31,227 nt of DNA from Brachyspira sp949287565 (GTDB lineage Bacteria > Spirochaetota > Brachyspiria > Brachyspirales > Brachyspiraceae), in NCBI RefSeq assembly GCF_036997615.1, contig NZ_JAWLQA010000037.1; one strand, 5' to 3'. Below the pieces are notes generated by a model. The model had not been told where the DNA came from, did not search any database, and saw nothing but the letters and a program-made list of their open reading frames with translations. This document shows, piece after piece, positions 1 through 8,474 of the stretch (position 1 is the first letter of the stretch; each line of letters begins with the position of its first letter). A program made the position numbers and the translations under genes.

Positions 1-1
1 A

Positions 2-1057
2 AACGTATACGCTGATGTAAAAGTAGATTTCAGATTATTTACAAGTTCTTATGCATATAACGGCGAGAATCTACTATGGCAGGATACAAGAACAACATTA
101 ACATACTTTGAAAATTTTACCGAAGGAGCTTTTGATATAAAATTCAATGATCTTATCACTTTGAGAGTAGGAGCTTCGGTATTTTTTCCATTTACATTTG
201 AATTTCCTCAAGGGATAAGAGTATTCCCTGTAGTTACAACACAATTATCAAATGAATATATTTCTCTTAGAATAGGTACTATGACAGGCGGACATAATTT
301 ACCTTCACCTATTAGAGATCCTTTAATGGATATGACTCCAGTTGTAAGATCTACACCAGATAATACATTAATAGCCAAAGGTCCAGAAGAATATAAATAT
401 AATGAACCTTTTACACATGGATACTATGAATATGGAGCTTCCTTTGAATGGTTTAAAGGTGGAAAGGGAGAAGTATATATGAATTGGCAAATACAGCATA
501 ATGCTAAACATAGAGAAAGATTCGATGTAGGCGTCATTTATTCTATGGATTTTGCACATGATATAGCAACACCTTATGTAGCTGTACACTATTGGCATAA
601 TGGAGGACATGAATATCCATTTGTACCAGGTTCTCCTGCGATTACAGAAAATTATGTTGGTGCTATAGGTATTAATAGTTATTATTTATCTATACTTTAT
701 ATGGCTTCTTATAATCTTCCTGATAGAGATAATGAGCCTGGAGTATTCGGACATGGAATTTTCTTAAGAGGTACAATACCTGTTATGACTTGGTTTGAAA
801 TAGAACCTATAATATTTGTTTCAGGCTGGTATATAAATAAAAATCATAAATTTATAAGCGTTGAAGGTGATCCTTTCTATAGAGTACCTTTCTATTTCGG
901 ACTTAATTTAAAGAAAGATTTCGTATTTGATAATGGTATAGTATTGGGACTTTCTTTAGTTAATGGCTTATTCTTAAATGAAAAAAATGAAATAGGAATA
1001 AGATATGATCAAAGTTTGCAGTTTGACTTTACATACTTAGTTCCAGTAAAACAGTAA
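2..1057 (+). CDS. Probable outer-membrane beta-barrel protein, 5' end outside window
   Basis: The reading frame is open from base 2 to the TAA at 1055-1057, so this is the C-terminal ~351 residues of a longer protein. A TTG at 161 lies inside the open frame and is unlikely to be the real start. The chain alternates polar and aromatic residues in short strands separated by glycine/asparagine turns, for example around 'GYYEYGASFEW' and 'FYFGLNLKKDF', and it ends in an aromatic-rich strand. That is the pattern of a membrane beta-barrel. No signal peptide can be judged because the N-terminus is missing. I do not recognise a specific family. Location in the outer membrane and any porin or adhesin role are inference from strand pattern only. 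A hairpin at 1083-1124 follows the stop. Confidence 0.6.
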   Translation, partial: NVYADVKVDFRLFTSSYAYNGENLLWQDTRTTLTYFENFTEGAFDIKFNDLITLRVGASVFFPFTFEFPQGIRVFPVVTTQLSNEYISLRIGTMTGGHNLPSPIRDPLMDMTPVVRSTPDNTLIAKGPEEYKYNEPFTHGYYEYGASFEWFKGGKGEVYMNWQIQHNAKHRERFDVGVIYSMDFAHDIATPYVAVHYWHNGGHEYPFVPGSPAITENYVGAIGINSYYLSILYMASYNLPDRDNEPGVFGHGIFLRGTIPVMTWFEIEPIIFVSGWYINKNHKFISVEGDPFYRVPFYFGLNLKKDFVFDNGIVLGLSLVNGLFLNEKNEIGIRYDQSLQFDFTYLVPVKQ

Positions 1058-1082
1058 TTAATTATTTTTTATTATTAATAGC

Positions 1083-1135
1083 GATAAAATAGATTATACT
1101 CTAGATTATCACTATTATTTTATCATTTTTAATTT
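1083..1135 (+). terminator. Possible terminator after the beta-barrel gene
   Basis: GATAAAATA (1083-1091) can pair with TATTTTATC (1116-1124), followed by the T-rich ATTTTTAATTTTT. The loop is long and the stem is A/T only, so efficiency is uncertain. Confidence 0.4.
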
Positions 1136-1234
1136 TTAATGTTTAATAGTATTAAAAGATATAAACTTATATAATAATAAATTGCTTTTATTAAAAAATA
1201 TAGTAATATTTATCTTTATAGGAGTTTTTAAAAT

Positions 1235-2119
1235 ATGAAAGATAAAAAAGAAGTTAATCCAAATACTAATCATAAAATAGTAAATCATGATGAGGCTAAT
1301 TTCTCACATGTATATTTTTACAAACTTTTATTTGAAGAAAAACCAGAGCTGCCTAATATAGAATTGATTAAACAGAAAATAAGAAAATATTATAATGATA
1401 TAGAAGTTATATCATCAGATAATGGCATTTACAGCATAGCAATAAATGATTTAAAAGTAAAATATAAAGATGAAAAGGAAGTACCAGCACAAATTTTGAT
1501 GCCTAGTGCTATGGAATTTGATTATACTTCAATAAGCGATTATTATTATAGTCAAATGTGGGATATAAAAGAGCCTAAAGAAGTTATAAAAAACTGTAAT
1601 TATGAAATAATGCTTAGTGATTTTCTAGCAGCTGGACTTGATTATAAAGATAGAACAACTCTGCTTAATAATTGGCTTTATACATCATTACAGCTTTTTG
1701 ATAATTGTATAGCCGTATATAATGAACAAAGCGGTAAACTCCTTTTACCAGAGCAAATACTAAATAATACTTACCCTAAAGATTTTAGATTTATGCTTTC
1801 AGGAGTAAATATAAGGCTTTTCAATGTTCAGGATTCTAATGATATTATAGTAGATACTTTGGGAATGTACGCTATAGGACTTCCAGATATACAATACCAT
1901 TTCCATGGTTTAAATGCAAATGATGTTATATCTCATGCCTTGAATATAGCAGCCTACATATTTGATAAAGGCGATATTATAAAAAGCGGCGATACTATAC
2001 AGAGCATATTTGAAAATGTACAATGGAAATGTCAGTATGAAAAATCTCTTCTAAAACCTCACAGAGAAATTTTGGATATTAATATGCTTGAATACGCATC
2101 AGGAAAAAGACAAAATTAA
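1235..2119 (+). CDS. DUF4261-like protein
   Basis: A 294-residue soluble protein with no signal peptide or membrane segment. The start at 1235 is preceded by an AGGAG ribosome site (1221-1225). The C-terminal half, with 'DIQYHFHGLNANDVISHALNIAAYIFDKGDIIKSGDTI', resembles DUF4261: a conserved H-x-h-G-L-N-x-N-D-V stretch followed by an 'iaaYif..G..ikdGdTi' segment. The biochemical function of DUF4261 is not known to me. It stands alone between the beta-barrel gene and the hydrogenase operon, with about 220 nt before hydC, so it is probably its own transcription unit. The family assignment is from memory of the motif and is moderately confident. Confidence 0.6.
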   Translation: MKDKKEVNPNTNHKIVNHDEANFSHVYFYKLLFEEKPELPNIELIKQKIRKYYNDIEVISSDNGIYSIAINDLKVKYKDEKEVPAQILMPSAMEFDYTSISDYYYSQMWDIKEPKEVIKNCNYEIMLSDFLAAGLDYKDRTTLLNNWLYTSLQLFDNCIAVYNEQSGKLLLPEQILNNTYPKDFRFMLSGVNIRLFNVQDSNDIIVDTLGMYAIGLPDIQYHFHGLNANDVISHALNIAAYIFDKGDIIKSGDTIQSIFENVQWKCQYEKSLLKPHREILDINMLEYASGKRQN

Positions 2120-2243
2120 TAAAAATACTTAAAAAACTGAATACTTATTGCTCTAAATAAGAACAAATTTACAATATCTAAAACTCATAAAATACCCAAC
2201 AGTAGTATTATGAAATAGATATACCGAAAATATGTATAAAAAT

Positions 2244-2257
2244 TCACATAATTGTGA
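2244..2257. promoter_or_regulatory. Perfect small palindrome upstream of hyd promoter
   Basis: TCACA-TAAT-TGTGA forms an inverted repeat ending 8 nt before the predicted -35 box of the hyd operon. The arms are in the opposite order to the Rex or CRP consensus (TGTGA...TCACA), so the binding protein is unknown. The site may be an operator or chance. Confidence 0.3.
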
Positions 2258-2265
2258 TATTTTTA

Positions 2266-2294
2266 TTGAATTTAAATATATTTTTTCCTATACT
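2266..2294 (+). promoter_or_regulatory. Predicted sigma70-type promoter of hydCBA
   Basis: TTGAAT at 2266-2271, a 17-nt spacer, then TATACT at 2289-2294. This places the transcript start near 2301, about 40 nt before the hydC start codon. Confidence 0.55.
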
Positions 2295-2339
2295 ATAATA
2301 AGTATAATTTTAATTTTATTGTATCAATGGAGGTATATA

Positions 2340-2840
2340 ATGAGTGAGGATGTTTCTCTATTAACACAAGAGAATATTGCTGACGAGATTAAATCACTAG
2401 TTGAGAAGTGGAAAGATTCAGAAGGAAATCTTATTATGATTTGTCATGGTATTCAAAAGCATTATGGTTATGTGCCTAGAAATGTTGCAAAATATGTATC
2501 AGAAGAGATCAATATACCGCTTGCTAGAATTTATGAAATTCTTACATTTTATAACTATTTCACATTAGAACCGCCTGCTGAAAATAATATAGGCGTTTGT
2601 ATGGGTACTGCTTGTTATTTAAAAGGCGGCGGACAGTTAGTGGAAGAAATAAAAAGAAAATTAAATTTAAAAGGCGATCAAAAATATTCAGCTGATAGAA
2701 AATACAAGTTGGAAGAAGTAAGATGCATAGGCTGCTGCGGATTAGCACCTGTAATAACTTTTAATGATGAAGTTTCAGGAAGAGTAGTAGTTGATGATAT
2801 AGCAAAATTTATAAAAGATGAAGAAGCTAAAAAAGAGTAA
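2340..2840 (+). CDS. hydC: [FeFe]-hydrogenase subunit C, NuoE-like [2Fe-2S] protein
   Basis: A 166-residue thioredoxin-fold [2Fe-2S] protein of the NuoE/24-kDa family, the small electron-transfer subunit of NAD-linked trimeric hydrogenases. The four cluster cysteines are visible as C87-x4-C92 and C129-x3-C133. An upstream in-frame ATG at 2232 exists, but it would add a hydrophobic stretch not seen in this family. I chose the ATG at 2340 because a strong GGAGG (2329-2333) sits in front of it. It is the first gene of a tight operon: 12 nt to hydB. In the family it passes electrons between the flavin subunit HydB and the rest of the complex in the cytoplasm. Confidence 0.93.
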   Translation: MSEDVSLLTQENIADEIKSLVEKWKDSEGNLIMICHGIQKHYGYVPRNVAKYVSEEINIPLARIYEILTFYNYFTLEPPAENNIGVCMGTACYLKGGGQLVEEIKRKLNLKGDQKYSADRKYKLEEVRCIGCCGLAPVITFNDEVSGRVVVDDIAKFIKDEEAKKE

Positions 2841-2852
2841 TGGAGTATAAAA

Positions 2853-4541
2853 ATGGCAGAAAAATTAGATAGAAAAGAACTAGAAGAATATAGACTTAAT
2901 AAAGAAAAAGAGATAGGCTTAAGAAAAGGCAGAGAATCATCTACAACTCATAAATTTCATATACTTGTATGCGGCGGAACAGCTTGTGAATCAGGTAAAA
3001 GTGATGAGATTGTAAGATTATTAAGAGAATATGCAGAAAAAAACGGTATTTCTGATGATGTATTAGTAGTAAAAACAGGCTGTTTTGGTTTCTGCAGTCA
3101 GGGTCCTGTAGTTAAGATTATGCCTGGAAGAGTTTTTTATACTCATGTAGGACCTGAACATGCTCAGGATATTATAGAAAAGCATATAATGAAAGGCGAA
3201 TTATTATTAAAGATACTATATAAAGAACAAAGAGAACATAGAGATTTCTCTAAAGAAATTAACTTCTATCAAAAACAAAGAAGAATAGTATTAAAAAACT
3301 GCGGAGTTATAGATCCTGAAAATATAGATGAATACATAGGAAATGACGGTTATAAAGCTTTATCTAAAGTATTATTTGAAATGACTCCAGATGATGTTAT
3401 AAAAGAAATGAAGATTTCCGAACTTAGAGGACGAGGAGGTGCAGGATTCCCTACTTGGAAGAAATGGAGCTTCACAAAATCAGTAGAAGATGATCAAAAA
3501 TACATAGTATGTAATGCTGATGAAGGAGATCCTGGAGCTTATATGGACAGAAGTATACTTGAGGGAGATCCTCATTCTGTAATAGAAGCTATGACTATAG
3601 CAGGATATACTGTAGGAGCAAATAAAGGATATCTATACATAAGAGCTGAATACGGACTTGCTGTTGATAGAGTAAAAATAGCTTTAAAACAGGCCTATGA
3701 ATGCGGACTATTAGGAAAGAACATATTAGGAAGTGATTTCTCATTTGATTTGGATATAAGGCTTGGTGCCGGTGCATTTGTATGCGGTGAGGAAACTGCG
3801 CTTCTAGCTTCCATAGAAGGAAACAGAGGAACTCCAAGACCTAGACCTCCTTTCCCTGCAATAAAAGGTTTATTTGAACATCCTACAGTTATTAATAATG
3901 TTGAAACATTTGCAAATGTAACTGCTATCATAAATAATGGAGGCGATTGGTTTGCTTCTATCGGTACAGAAAATTCGAAAGGTACTAAAGTATTCGCTTT
4001 GACAGGTAATGTAAATGTATCAGGACTTGTAGAAGTACCTATGGGAACAACAATTAGAGAAATAGTATTTGATATTGGAGGTGGAATACCTAATGATAAA
4101 TTTGCTAAAGGTGTTCAGACAGGAGGACCTTCAGGAGGTATATTACCTGAATCTCTATTTGGTACTCATATAGATTTTGATAATTTAGTTCAATTAGGTT
4201 CTATGATGGGTTCAGGCGGTATGATTGTTATTGATGAAGACAGCAATATGGTTGATTTTGCTAAATTCTATCTTGGATTCTGTGTCGATGAAAGCTGCGG
4301 TAAATGTGTACCTTGCAGAGTCGGCGGAATGCAAATGCTTAAAATATTAGAAAAGTTCACAAAGAAAAGAGCTAAAGAAGATGATATACAAAAGTTAAAA
4401 GATATTGCTTTAACTATGAAAAATGCTTCATTATGTGCTTTAGGTTCTACAGCTGCCAACCCTGTAATGTCTACATTAAAGCATTTTGAGGAAGAGTATA
4501 AAGCTGGAATATTTACTCCTCCTGTTCCAAAGAAAAATTAA
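2853..4541 (+). CDS. hydB: [FeFe]-hydrogenase subunit B, NuoF-like NADH/FMN subunit
   Basis: A 562-residue diaphorase subunit. Order of domains: an N-terminal thioredoxin-like [2Fe-2S] domain (C40, C45, C77, C81); the NuoF core with the glycine-rich NADH/FMN region 'RGRGGAGFP' (192-200), 'CNADEGDPGAYMDR' (220-233) and 'GAGAFVCGEETALL' (305-318); an SLBB region; then a [4Fe-4S] site with C482-x2-C485-x2-C488 and C528. It binds FMN and oxidises NADH or reduces NAD+. Thermotoga-type HydB proteins (about 600-625 residues) carry an extra C-terminal two-cluster ferredoxin domain. This protein stops about 30 residues after C528 and lacks it. The Shine-Dalgarno sequence is TGGAG; the next gene starts 14 nt downstream. 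Confidence 0.94.
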   Translation: MAEKLDRKELEEYRLNKEKEIGLRKGRESSTTHKFHILVCGGTACESGKSDEIVRLLREYAEKNGISDDVLVVKTGCFGFCSQGPVVKIMPGRVFYTHVGPEHAQDIIEKHIMKGELLLKILYKEQREHRDFSKEINFYQKQRRIVLKNCGVIDPENIDEYIGNDGYKALSKVLFEMTPDDVIKEMKISELRGRGGAGFPTWKKWSFTKSVEDDQKYIVCNADEGDPGAYMDRSILEGDPHSVIEAMTIAGYTVGANKGYLYIRAEYGLAVDRVKIALKQAYECGLLGKNILGSDFSFDLDIRLGAGAFVCGEETALLASIEGNRGTPRPRPPFPAIKGLFEHPTVINNVETFANVTAIINNGGDWFASIGTENSKGTKVFALTGNVNVSGLVEVPMGTTIREIVFDIGGGIPNDKFAKGVQTGGPSGGILPESLFGTHIDFDNLVQLGSMMGSGGMIVIDEDSNMVDFAKFYLGFCVDESCGKCVPCRVGGMQMLKILEKFTKKRAKEDDIQKLKDIALTMKNASLCALGSTAANPVMSTLKHFEEEYKAGIFTPPVPKKN

Positions 4542-4555
4542 AAGGAGTATAAATA

Positions 4556-6304
4556 ATGGTTAAAATAAAAATAAATGGTAAACAAATTGAAGTTGAAGAA
4601 GGCATTACAATTTTGAAAGCTGCTAAAAAATTAGGGATAAAAATTCCTTCTTTATGTTATCACCCAGATATACCGCCTACTTCAGCATGCGGAATATGTG
4701 TGGTAAAGCTAGCTAATCAAGGAAATAAATATGTAAGATCATGTTCTATGATTGTAGAAGACGGAATGGATATTATTACCCATGATTCTGAGATTAATAC
4801 AGTAAGAAAAGGAGTTTTGGAATTGGTATTATCTGCACATCCAAATGATTGTTTAAACTGTATAAGAAACGGAGAATGCGAACTTCAAACTGCTGCTGCT
4901 GATTTCGGTGTTAGAAACTCAAAATATGACAATATAAAACAAAATCACCCTAGAGATGAATCTGCTGGAAGTATAGTTCTTAATCCTGAAAAATGTATAA
5001 AATGCGGAAGATGTGTTGTTGTTTGTCAAGAAATGCAAAAAGTACATGCTTTAGGTTTTGTTAATAGAGGGTTCGATACTTATTTTGCACCAGGTGCTGT
5101 TTCATTGAAAGATTCTCCTTGCGTAGACTGCGGACAATGTGCTGCTCACTGCCCAGTTGCAGCTATATATGAAAAAGATCAAACTAGAGAAGTTGAAGAT
5201 GCTATAGATAATGCTGATACTTACGTTGCTGTTCAAATGGCGCCTGCTGTAAGGGTTGCTTTAGGAGAATATTTCGGACTTAAACCTGGAGATAATATCA
5301 CAGGAAAAATTTATGCTGCTATGCGTTTGATTGGATTCGATGCCATATTCGATACAAATTTCGGTGCAGATTTAACTATTATGGAAGAGGCAAATGAATT
5401 CGTTAAGAGATTTACTGAAAGCAATGGAACTGCTGTTATGACTACATCATGCTGTCCTGCTTGGGTAAAATATGCAGAAGAATATTATCCTGATTTACTT
5501 GATAATATATCAACTTCTAAATCTCCTCATATGATGTTAGCTCCTATGGCTAAAACTTATTATTCTGATAAAGCTCATGTTGATCCTTTTAATATATTCA
5601 ATGTATCTATAATGCCTTGTACTGCTAAGAAAAATGAGATTAGAAAAAATGAAACTATGTATTCAAGCGGATACAAAGATGTTGATGTTGTTCTCACTAC
5701 AAGAGAATTTGCAAGAATGATCAAGCACTATGGTATAGATGTTGCAGGAATAGAACCTGAAGAAGCAGACAGTATATTAGGAGAATATTCTGGAGCTGGT
5801 ACTATATTCGGAACTACAGGCGGTGTTATGGAAGCTGCTTTAAGAACTGCTTATAATATAATAGCCGGATCTAATATGAGTAATCTTGATTTTGAAGATG
5901 TAAGAGGATTAGACGGCGTAAAAAAAGCAACAATAAAAATATTAGATAAAGAAGTAAGAGTGGCAGTTGTAAACGGACTTCATAATGTTGATCCTGTAAT
6001 GCAGGAGATAAGAGCTGCTAAAGAAAAAGGAGAAAATCCTCCTTATCACTTTGTAGAAGTTATGGCTTGTCCTGGAGGATGTGTAGGAGGAGGCGGTCAG
6101 CCTTATGGTCCTACTAACGAAGTAAGACTTCAAAGAGCAGGCGGTTTATACAATGAAGATAAAAACACTGTAAAACATAGATGCTCTCATGAAAATGAAA
6201 ATATTAAAAAACTTTATGATGAGTTCTTAGGAAAACCTCTTGGAGAAAGAGCACATCATTTCTTGCATACTAGCTATAAAGCTGATGAAAAATATAATAA
6301 ATAA
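4556..6304 (+). CDS. hydA: [FeFe]-hydrogenase catalytic subunit A
   Basis: A 582-residue catalytic subunit that makes or consumes H2 at the H-cluster. Domains: N-terminal plant-type [2Fe-2S] (C34, C45, C48, C63); a His-Cys3 [4Fe-4S] site (H95, C99, C102, C108); two ferredoxin [4Fe-4S] clusters (C147/150/153/157 and C189/192/195/199); then the hydrogenase domain. All three signatures are intact: TSCCPAW (297-303), MPCTAKKNE (353-361), and E-x-M-A-C-P-G-G-C (501-509) followed by GGGQP. The small-subunit-like tail 'RAHHFLHTSY' is present. With HydB and HydC this suggests an NADH-dependent, possibly electron-bifurcating hydrogenase. No hydE, hydF or hydG maturases are in this window. Last gene of the operon; a strong terminator follows. 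Confidence 0.96.
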   Translation: MVKIKINGKQIEVEEGITILKAAKKLGIKIPSLCYHPDIPPTSACGICVVKLANQGNKYVRSCSMIVEDGMDIITHDSEINTVRKGVLELVLSAHPNDCLNCIRNGECELQTAAADFGVRNSKYDNIKQNHPRDESAGSIVLNPEKCIKCGRCVVVCQEMQKVHALGFVNRGFDTYFAPGAVSLKDSPCVDCGQCAAHCPVAAIYEKDQTREVEDAIDNADTYVAVQMAPAVRVALGEYFGLKPGDNITGKIYAAMRLIGFDAIFDTNFGADLTIMEEANEFVKRFTESNGTAVMTTSCCPAWVKYAEEYYPDLLDNISTSKSPHMMLAPMAKTYYSDKAHVDPFNIFNVSIMPCTAKKNEIRKNETMYSSGYKDVDVVLTTREFARMIKHYGIDVAGIEPEEADSILGEYSGAGTIFGTTGGVMEAALRTAYNIIAGSNMSNLDFEDVRGLDGVKKATIKILDKEVRVAVVNGLHNVDPVMQEIRAAKEKGENPPYHFVEVMACPGGCVGGGGQPYGPTNEVRLQRAGGLYNEDKNTVKHRCSHENENIKKLYDEFLGKPLGERAHHFLHTSYKADEKYNK

Positions 6305-6327
6305 TTATTAAATATTTAAAAATATTA

Positions 6328-6370
6328 AGCACTATGATTATTAATTTTAATCATAGTGCTGTTTTTATTT
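6328..6370 (+). terminator. Rho-independent terminator of hydCBA
   Basis: A perfect 13-bp stem, AGCACTATGATTA (6328-6340) with TAATCATAGTGCT (6348-6360) and a 7-nt loop, followed by GTTTTTATTT. It lies between two convergent genes. Confidence 0.9.
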
Positions 6371-6392
6371 AAAGAAAAAGTTTCATTAACGG

Positions 6393-7343
6393 CTATTTTA
6401 TAGTATCAAATTTCATTTCTCTGAATCTTTTATATTCTTCTTCTATTTCAGATTTTCTTGACATAAAATTATCCCTTGTATGTATTATCTCCTGCAAATG
6501 TACTGCTCTTGCTTCATTGATATTTCTATCTCTTATAAGTCCATTTTCTGCAAGAACGAATTTATATTTTCCATTTTCATCTTTAACTAAATCTCCGCCT
6601 GCACCGCAAACAGCACATTCAAAATTAAACTTCACTCCGTCCCAATGCTCTTCACCCGGATATATTAAAGAAGAATGACATCTAGGGCATAATCCCAAAT
6701 TAGGATCTCCAAGCCATTTTCTCTCTTCAACAGGTGTATTTATTGCTTCAACTATATTGTTGCCCATTTGATAAGCTCTGTCCAAATAATCTTTATGTAT
6801 AAGAACATTTCCAGGTCTTCCAACACTTTCAGCTAAATACATATCAACAACAGTCATAGATTGAGTAAACATTGTAGCAGCAAGTCCCTCTAAACTCATA
6901 GTCTGCCAATCATGTTTAGAACCGCCTACTCCTATAAGTCCAGCTACAGTGTGCGGATCTTCTTTAACCTGCCCTATTTGTATTCTAAATGATAATTCAT
7001 AAGCTAAAAATCTCTGAGCAAATGATAAATATAAAGAAGAAGGAAGTAAATCATAAGTAGGACATCCAACTATTATTCCCTGACATTGATTCATTACATT
7101 TACTATCTTATCCATGTCATCTTTTTCTTTGTAAATGCATCCCTTATACTCTCCGCCTTCTTTCAATATCTTTCCAATAGCTATAGTACAAGATTCACAT
7201 CCGGAACAAGGCTTTATATTATAATCAAATAAATTAATAAGTATAGCCTCTCCTCCTGCATCTTTTACTGCTGTTAAAGCTTGCTTCACTAAAATTTCGC
7301 TGTTTCCATTATGTCTGCCAGCAACTATTCCCATAACTTTCAT
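6393..7343 (-). CDS. NAD(P)H-dependent FMN reductase / iron-sulfur flavoprotein-like
   Basis: A 316-residue flavodoxin-fold protein. The N-terminal FMN phosphate loop is visible as 'GRHNGNSE' (9-16), and 'GCPTYDLLPSS' is the second FMN-binding loop. Cysteines C46-x2-C49-x2-C52 followed by C69 resemble the cluster motif of iron-sulfur flavoproteins, though the last spacing is longer than usual. The C-terminal part has two CxxC pairs ('CPRCH', 'CAVCG') that look like a zinc ribbon. It probably transfers electrons from NAD(P)H to a small acceptor; the substrate is unknown. The ATG at 7343 has an AAGGGGA ribosome site. It is a single gene behind an unusual structured leader (7344-7478), which suggests post-transcriptional control. 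Confidence 0.8.
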   Translation of the reverse strand: MKVMGIVAGRHNGNSEILVKQALTAVKDAGGEAILINLFDYNIKPCSGCESCTIAIGKILKEGGEYKGCIYKEKDDMDKIVNVMNQCQGIIVGCPTYDLLPSSLYLSFAQRFLAYELSFRIQIGQVKEDPHTVAGLIGVGGSKHDWQTMSLEGLAATMFTQSMTVVDMYLAESVGRPGNVLIHKDYLDRAYQMGNNIVEAINTPVEERKWLGDPNLGLCPRCHSSLIYPGEEHWDGVKFNFECAVCGAGGDLVKDENGKYKFVLAENGLIRDRNINEARAVHLQEIIHTRDNFMSRKSEIEEEYKRFREMKFDTIK

Positions 7344-7377
7344 AGAATATAATTCCCCTTTTTATTGAAATATAATT

Positions 7378-7470
7378 ACTGGATAGGCTGCCAGTCTTCG
7401 TATTTATTATTAATATATTATCGAAGTTTATCGGAAATCTAATATCAGCGAACTGATACAAGCCCTACCT
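7378..7470 (-). ncRNA. Structured 5' leader, riboswitch-like three-way junction
   Basis: On the minus strand the leader can fold as follows. P1 is GGUAGG (7469-7464) with CCUAUC (7387-7382). P2 is UAUCAG (7458-7453), a UUCG loop, and CUGAUA (7448-7443). P3 is CUUCG (7426-7422) with CGAAG (7400-7396). P2 and P3 emerge from the P1 junction with conserved-looking joining segments. An alternative hairpin, ACUGG (7395-7391) with CCAGU (7382-7378), would trap the 3' strand of P1 in its loop. The ribosome site follows ~20 nt later. I do not recognise it as any known riboswitch class. Structure was found by eye; no covariation data. Confidence 0.45.
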
Positions 7471-7484
7471 TATTCTTAATATAT

Positions 7485-7513
7485 AGCATACAATATATTT
7501 TAATTATTGTCAA
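7485..7513 (-). promoter_or_regulatory. Predicted promoter of the flavoprotein gene
   Basis: On the minus strand TTGACA (7513-7508), 17 nt, TATGCT (7490-7485). The transcript would start near 7478, giving a leader of about 135 nt. The -35 box touches the edge of the repeat element at 7516. Confidence 0.55.
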
Positions 7514-7515
7514 GA

Positions 7516-7777
7516 TATACTGAAAATTTTTAAGTTTGTCAAATATTCGCCTATACCCTACGGGTACACTTCGTGCGGGCTTTCCGCACAGTACTACAAA
7601 TTATTATGGATAGCCAACTATACGTGCGGCTGATTACTTGTTATTGTACAAAAATAACAATTTATATTACAGATAAAACATATTTTACTACTATGTCTTA
7701 ATATTTCATATTATTTATAAATTATAATTACATTCAAAAATAATCAAAGATTGACAAAATGTAGTTGTTTAGGTATA
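7516..7777 (-). repeat. Repeat element copy A (inverted partner of copy B)
   Basis: About 262-268 bp, roughly 97% identical by eye to the reverse complement of 13920-14187 (about 7 differences noted). The ends are ~27-bp imperfect terminal inverted repeats that begin TATAC and finish TGTCAA on their inner side. The core holds a short GC-rich part with hairpins (CCCTACGGG; GTGCGG...CCGCAC near 7580-7592) and then AT-rich sequence. Each end reads outward as a TTGACA-17-TATA promoter-like pair: 7542-7514 on the minus strand and 7751-7779 on the plus strand. No coding frame is evident. It fills most of the gene-free stretch 7344-7855 together with the leader; 7783-7855 is plain AT-rich sequence. 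Confidence 0.85.
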
Positions 7778-7779
7778 TA
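7751..7779 (+). promoter_or_regulatory. Outward promoter-like end of repeat A
   Basis: TTGACA (7751-7756), 17 nt, TATATA (7774-7779), with TATACT overlapping at 7776-7781. It points rightward, antisense to dcd. Confidence 0.45.
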
Positions 7780-7855
7780 CTAAATATATTTCAAATGTCA
7801 AAATTGAAATGAATTATTTATAATATAAAAATATTAATTTAATACAAATACTAAA

Positions 7856-8374
7856 TTATTTGAAATCTTTATAAAGCATGCTAGGCTGAACATCAGTATT
7901 ATTCTGGTATTTACTGCTTGTATATTCTTCATATTCACCGTCTATTGTATGATAATAAAGCTGTGCTATTTCAACCCCTGGATATATTATTATAGGTTTT
8001 ATACAGAAAATTTCTAAAGTCCAATATCCTGCAAATCCAACATCTCCGAAACCAGCAGTAATATGAATAAATATTCCTAGCCTTCCTATAGATGATCTGC
8101 CCTCTATCATAGGAACGAATTTTTTTGTATTAGTATATTCCAAAGTTCTGCCTAAATATAATTCATTAGGTTTTAACTCATAACCGCTTTTTGGTATTAT
8201 TATTTCTTCTACTTCATTTGGTTTTTTCATATCAAGAACATTATCTTTATATACTAAAAGCTTATCATGAAGTTTTACATTATAGCTATTTGAATTTAAT
8301 TGTTTTCTATTGAATGGTTCTATTATTATATCTTTACCAAGATTTTTTTCTATTTCAAGTCCTGACAAAATCAT
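7856..8374 (-). CDS. dcd: dCTP deaminase
   Basis: A 172-residue trimeric dUTPase-fold enzyme that deaminates dCTP to dUTP for thymidylate synthesis. The family signature is clear: 'EGRSSIGRLGIFIH' with the Ser/Arg residues contacting the triphosphate, 'AGFGDVGFAGYWTLEIF' carrying the catalytic Glu, and 'IAQLYYH' near the C-terminus. It is shorter than E. coli Dcd (193 aa) but within the range seen in other bacteria. Whether it is monofunctional or also hydrolyses the product (dCTP deaminase/dUTPase) cannot be settled by eye. The ATG at 8374 has an AGGA site. It is divergent from pgi with a 100-bp shared promoter region. Confidence 0.9.
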   Translation of the reverse strand: MILSGLEIEKNLGKDIIIEPFNRKQLNSNSYNVKLHDKLLVYKDNVLDMKKPNEVEEIIIPKSGYELKPNELYLGRTLEYTNTKKFVPMIEGRSSIGRLGIFIHITAGFGDVGFAGYWTLEIFCIKPIIIYPGVEIAQLYYHTIDGEYEEYTSSKYQNNTDVQPSMLYKDFK

Positions 8375-8474
8375 TTATTTATTTTCCTGCAATTTATTTT
8401 AAATTATTTCACTTTATTTTTCGGTATTATTATAGTATAATTTATCGAGCAAAATAAAATGAGGGAGTTATTAA

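Noticed and set aside
2232..2339. An N-terminal membrane extension of HydC from the upstream ATG
   Set aside because: The family starts near the internal Met, a strong GGAGG precedes the ATG at 2340, and the predicted promoter -10 box (2289-2294) lies inside the putative extension.
7508..7790. CRISPR-like array in the repeat regions
   Set aside because: There is no series of equal-length direct repeats with spacers; the repeats are long, few and dispersed.
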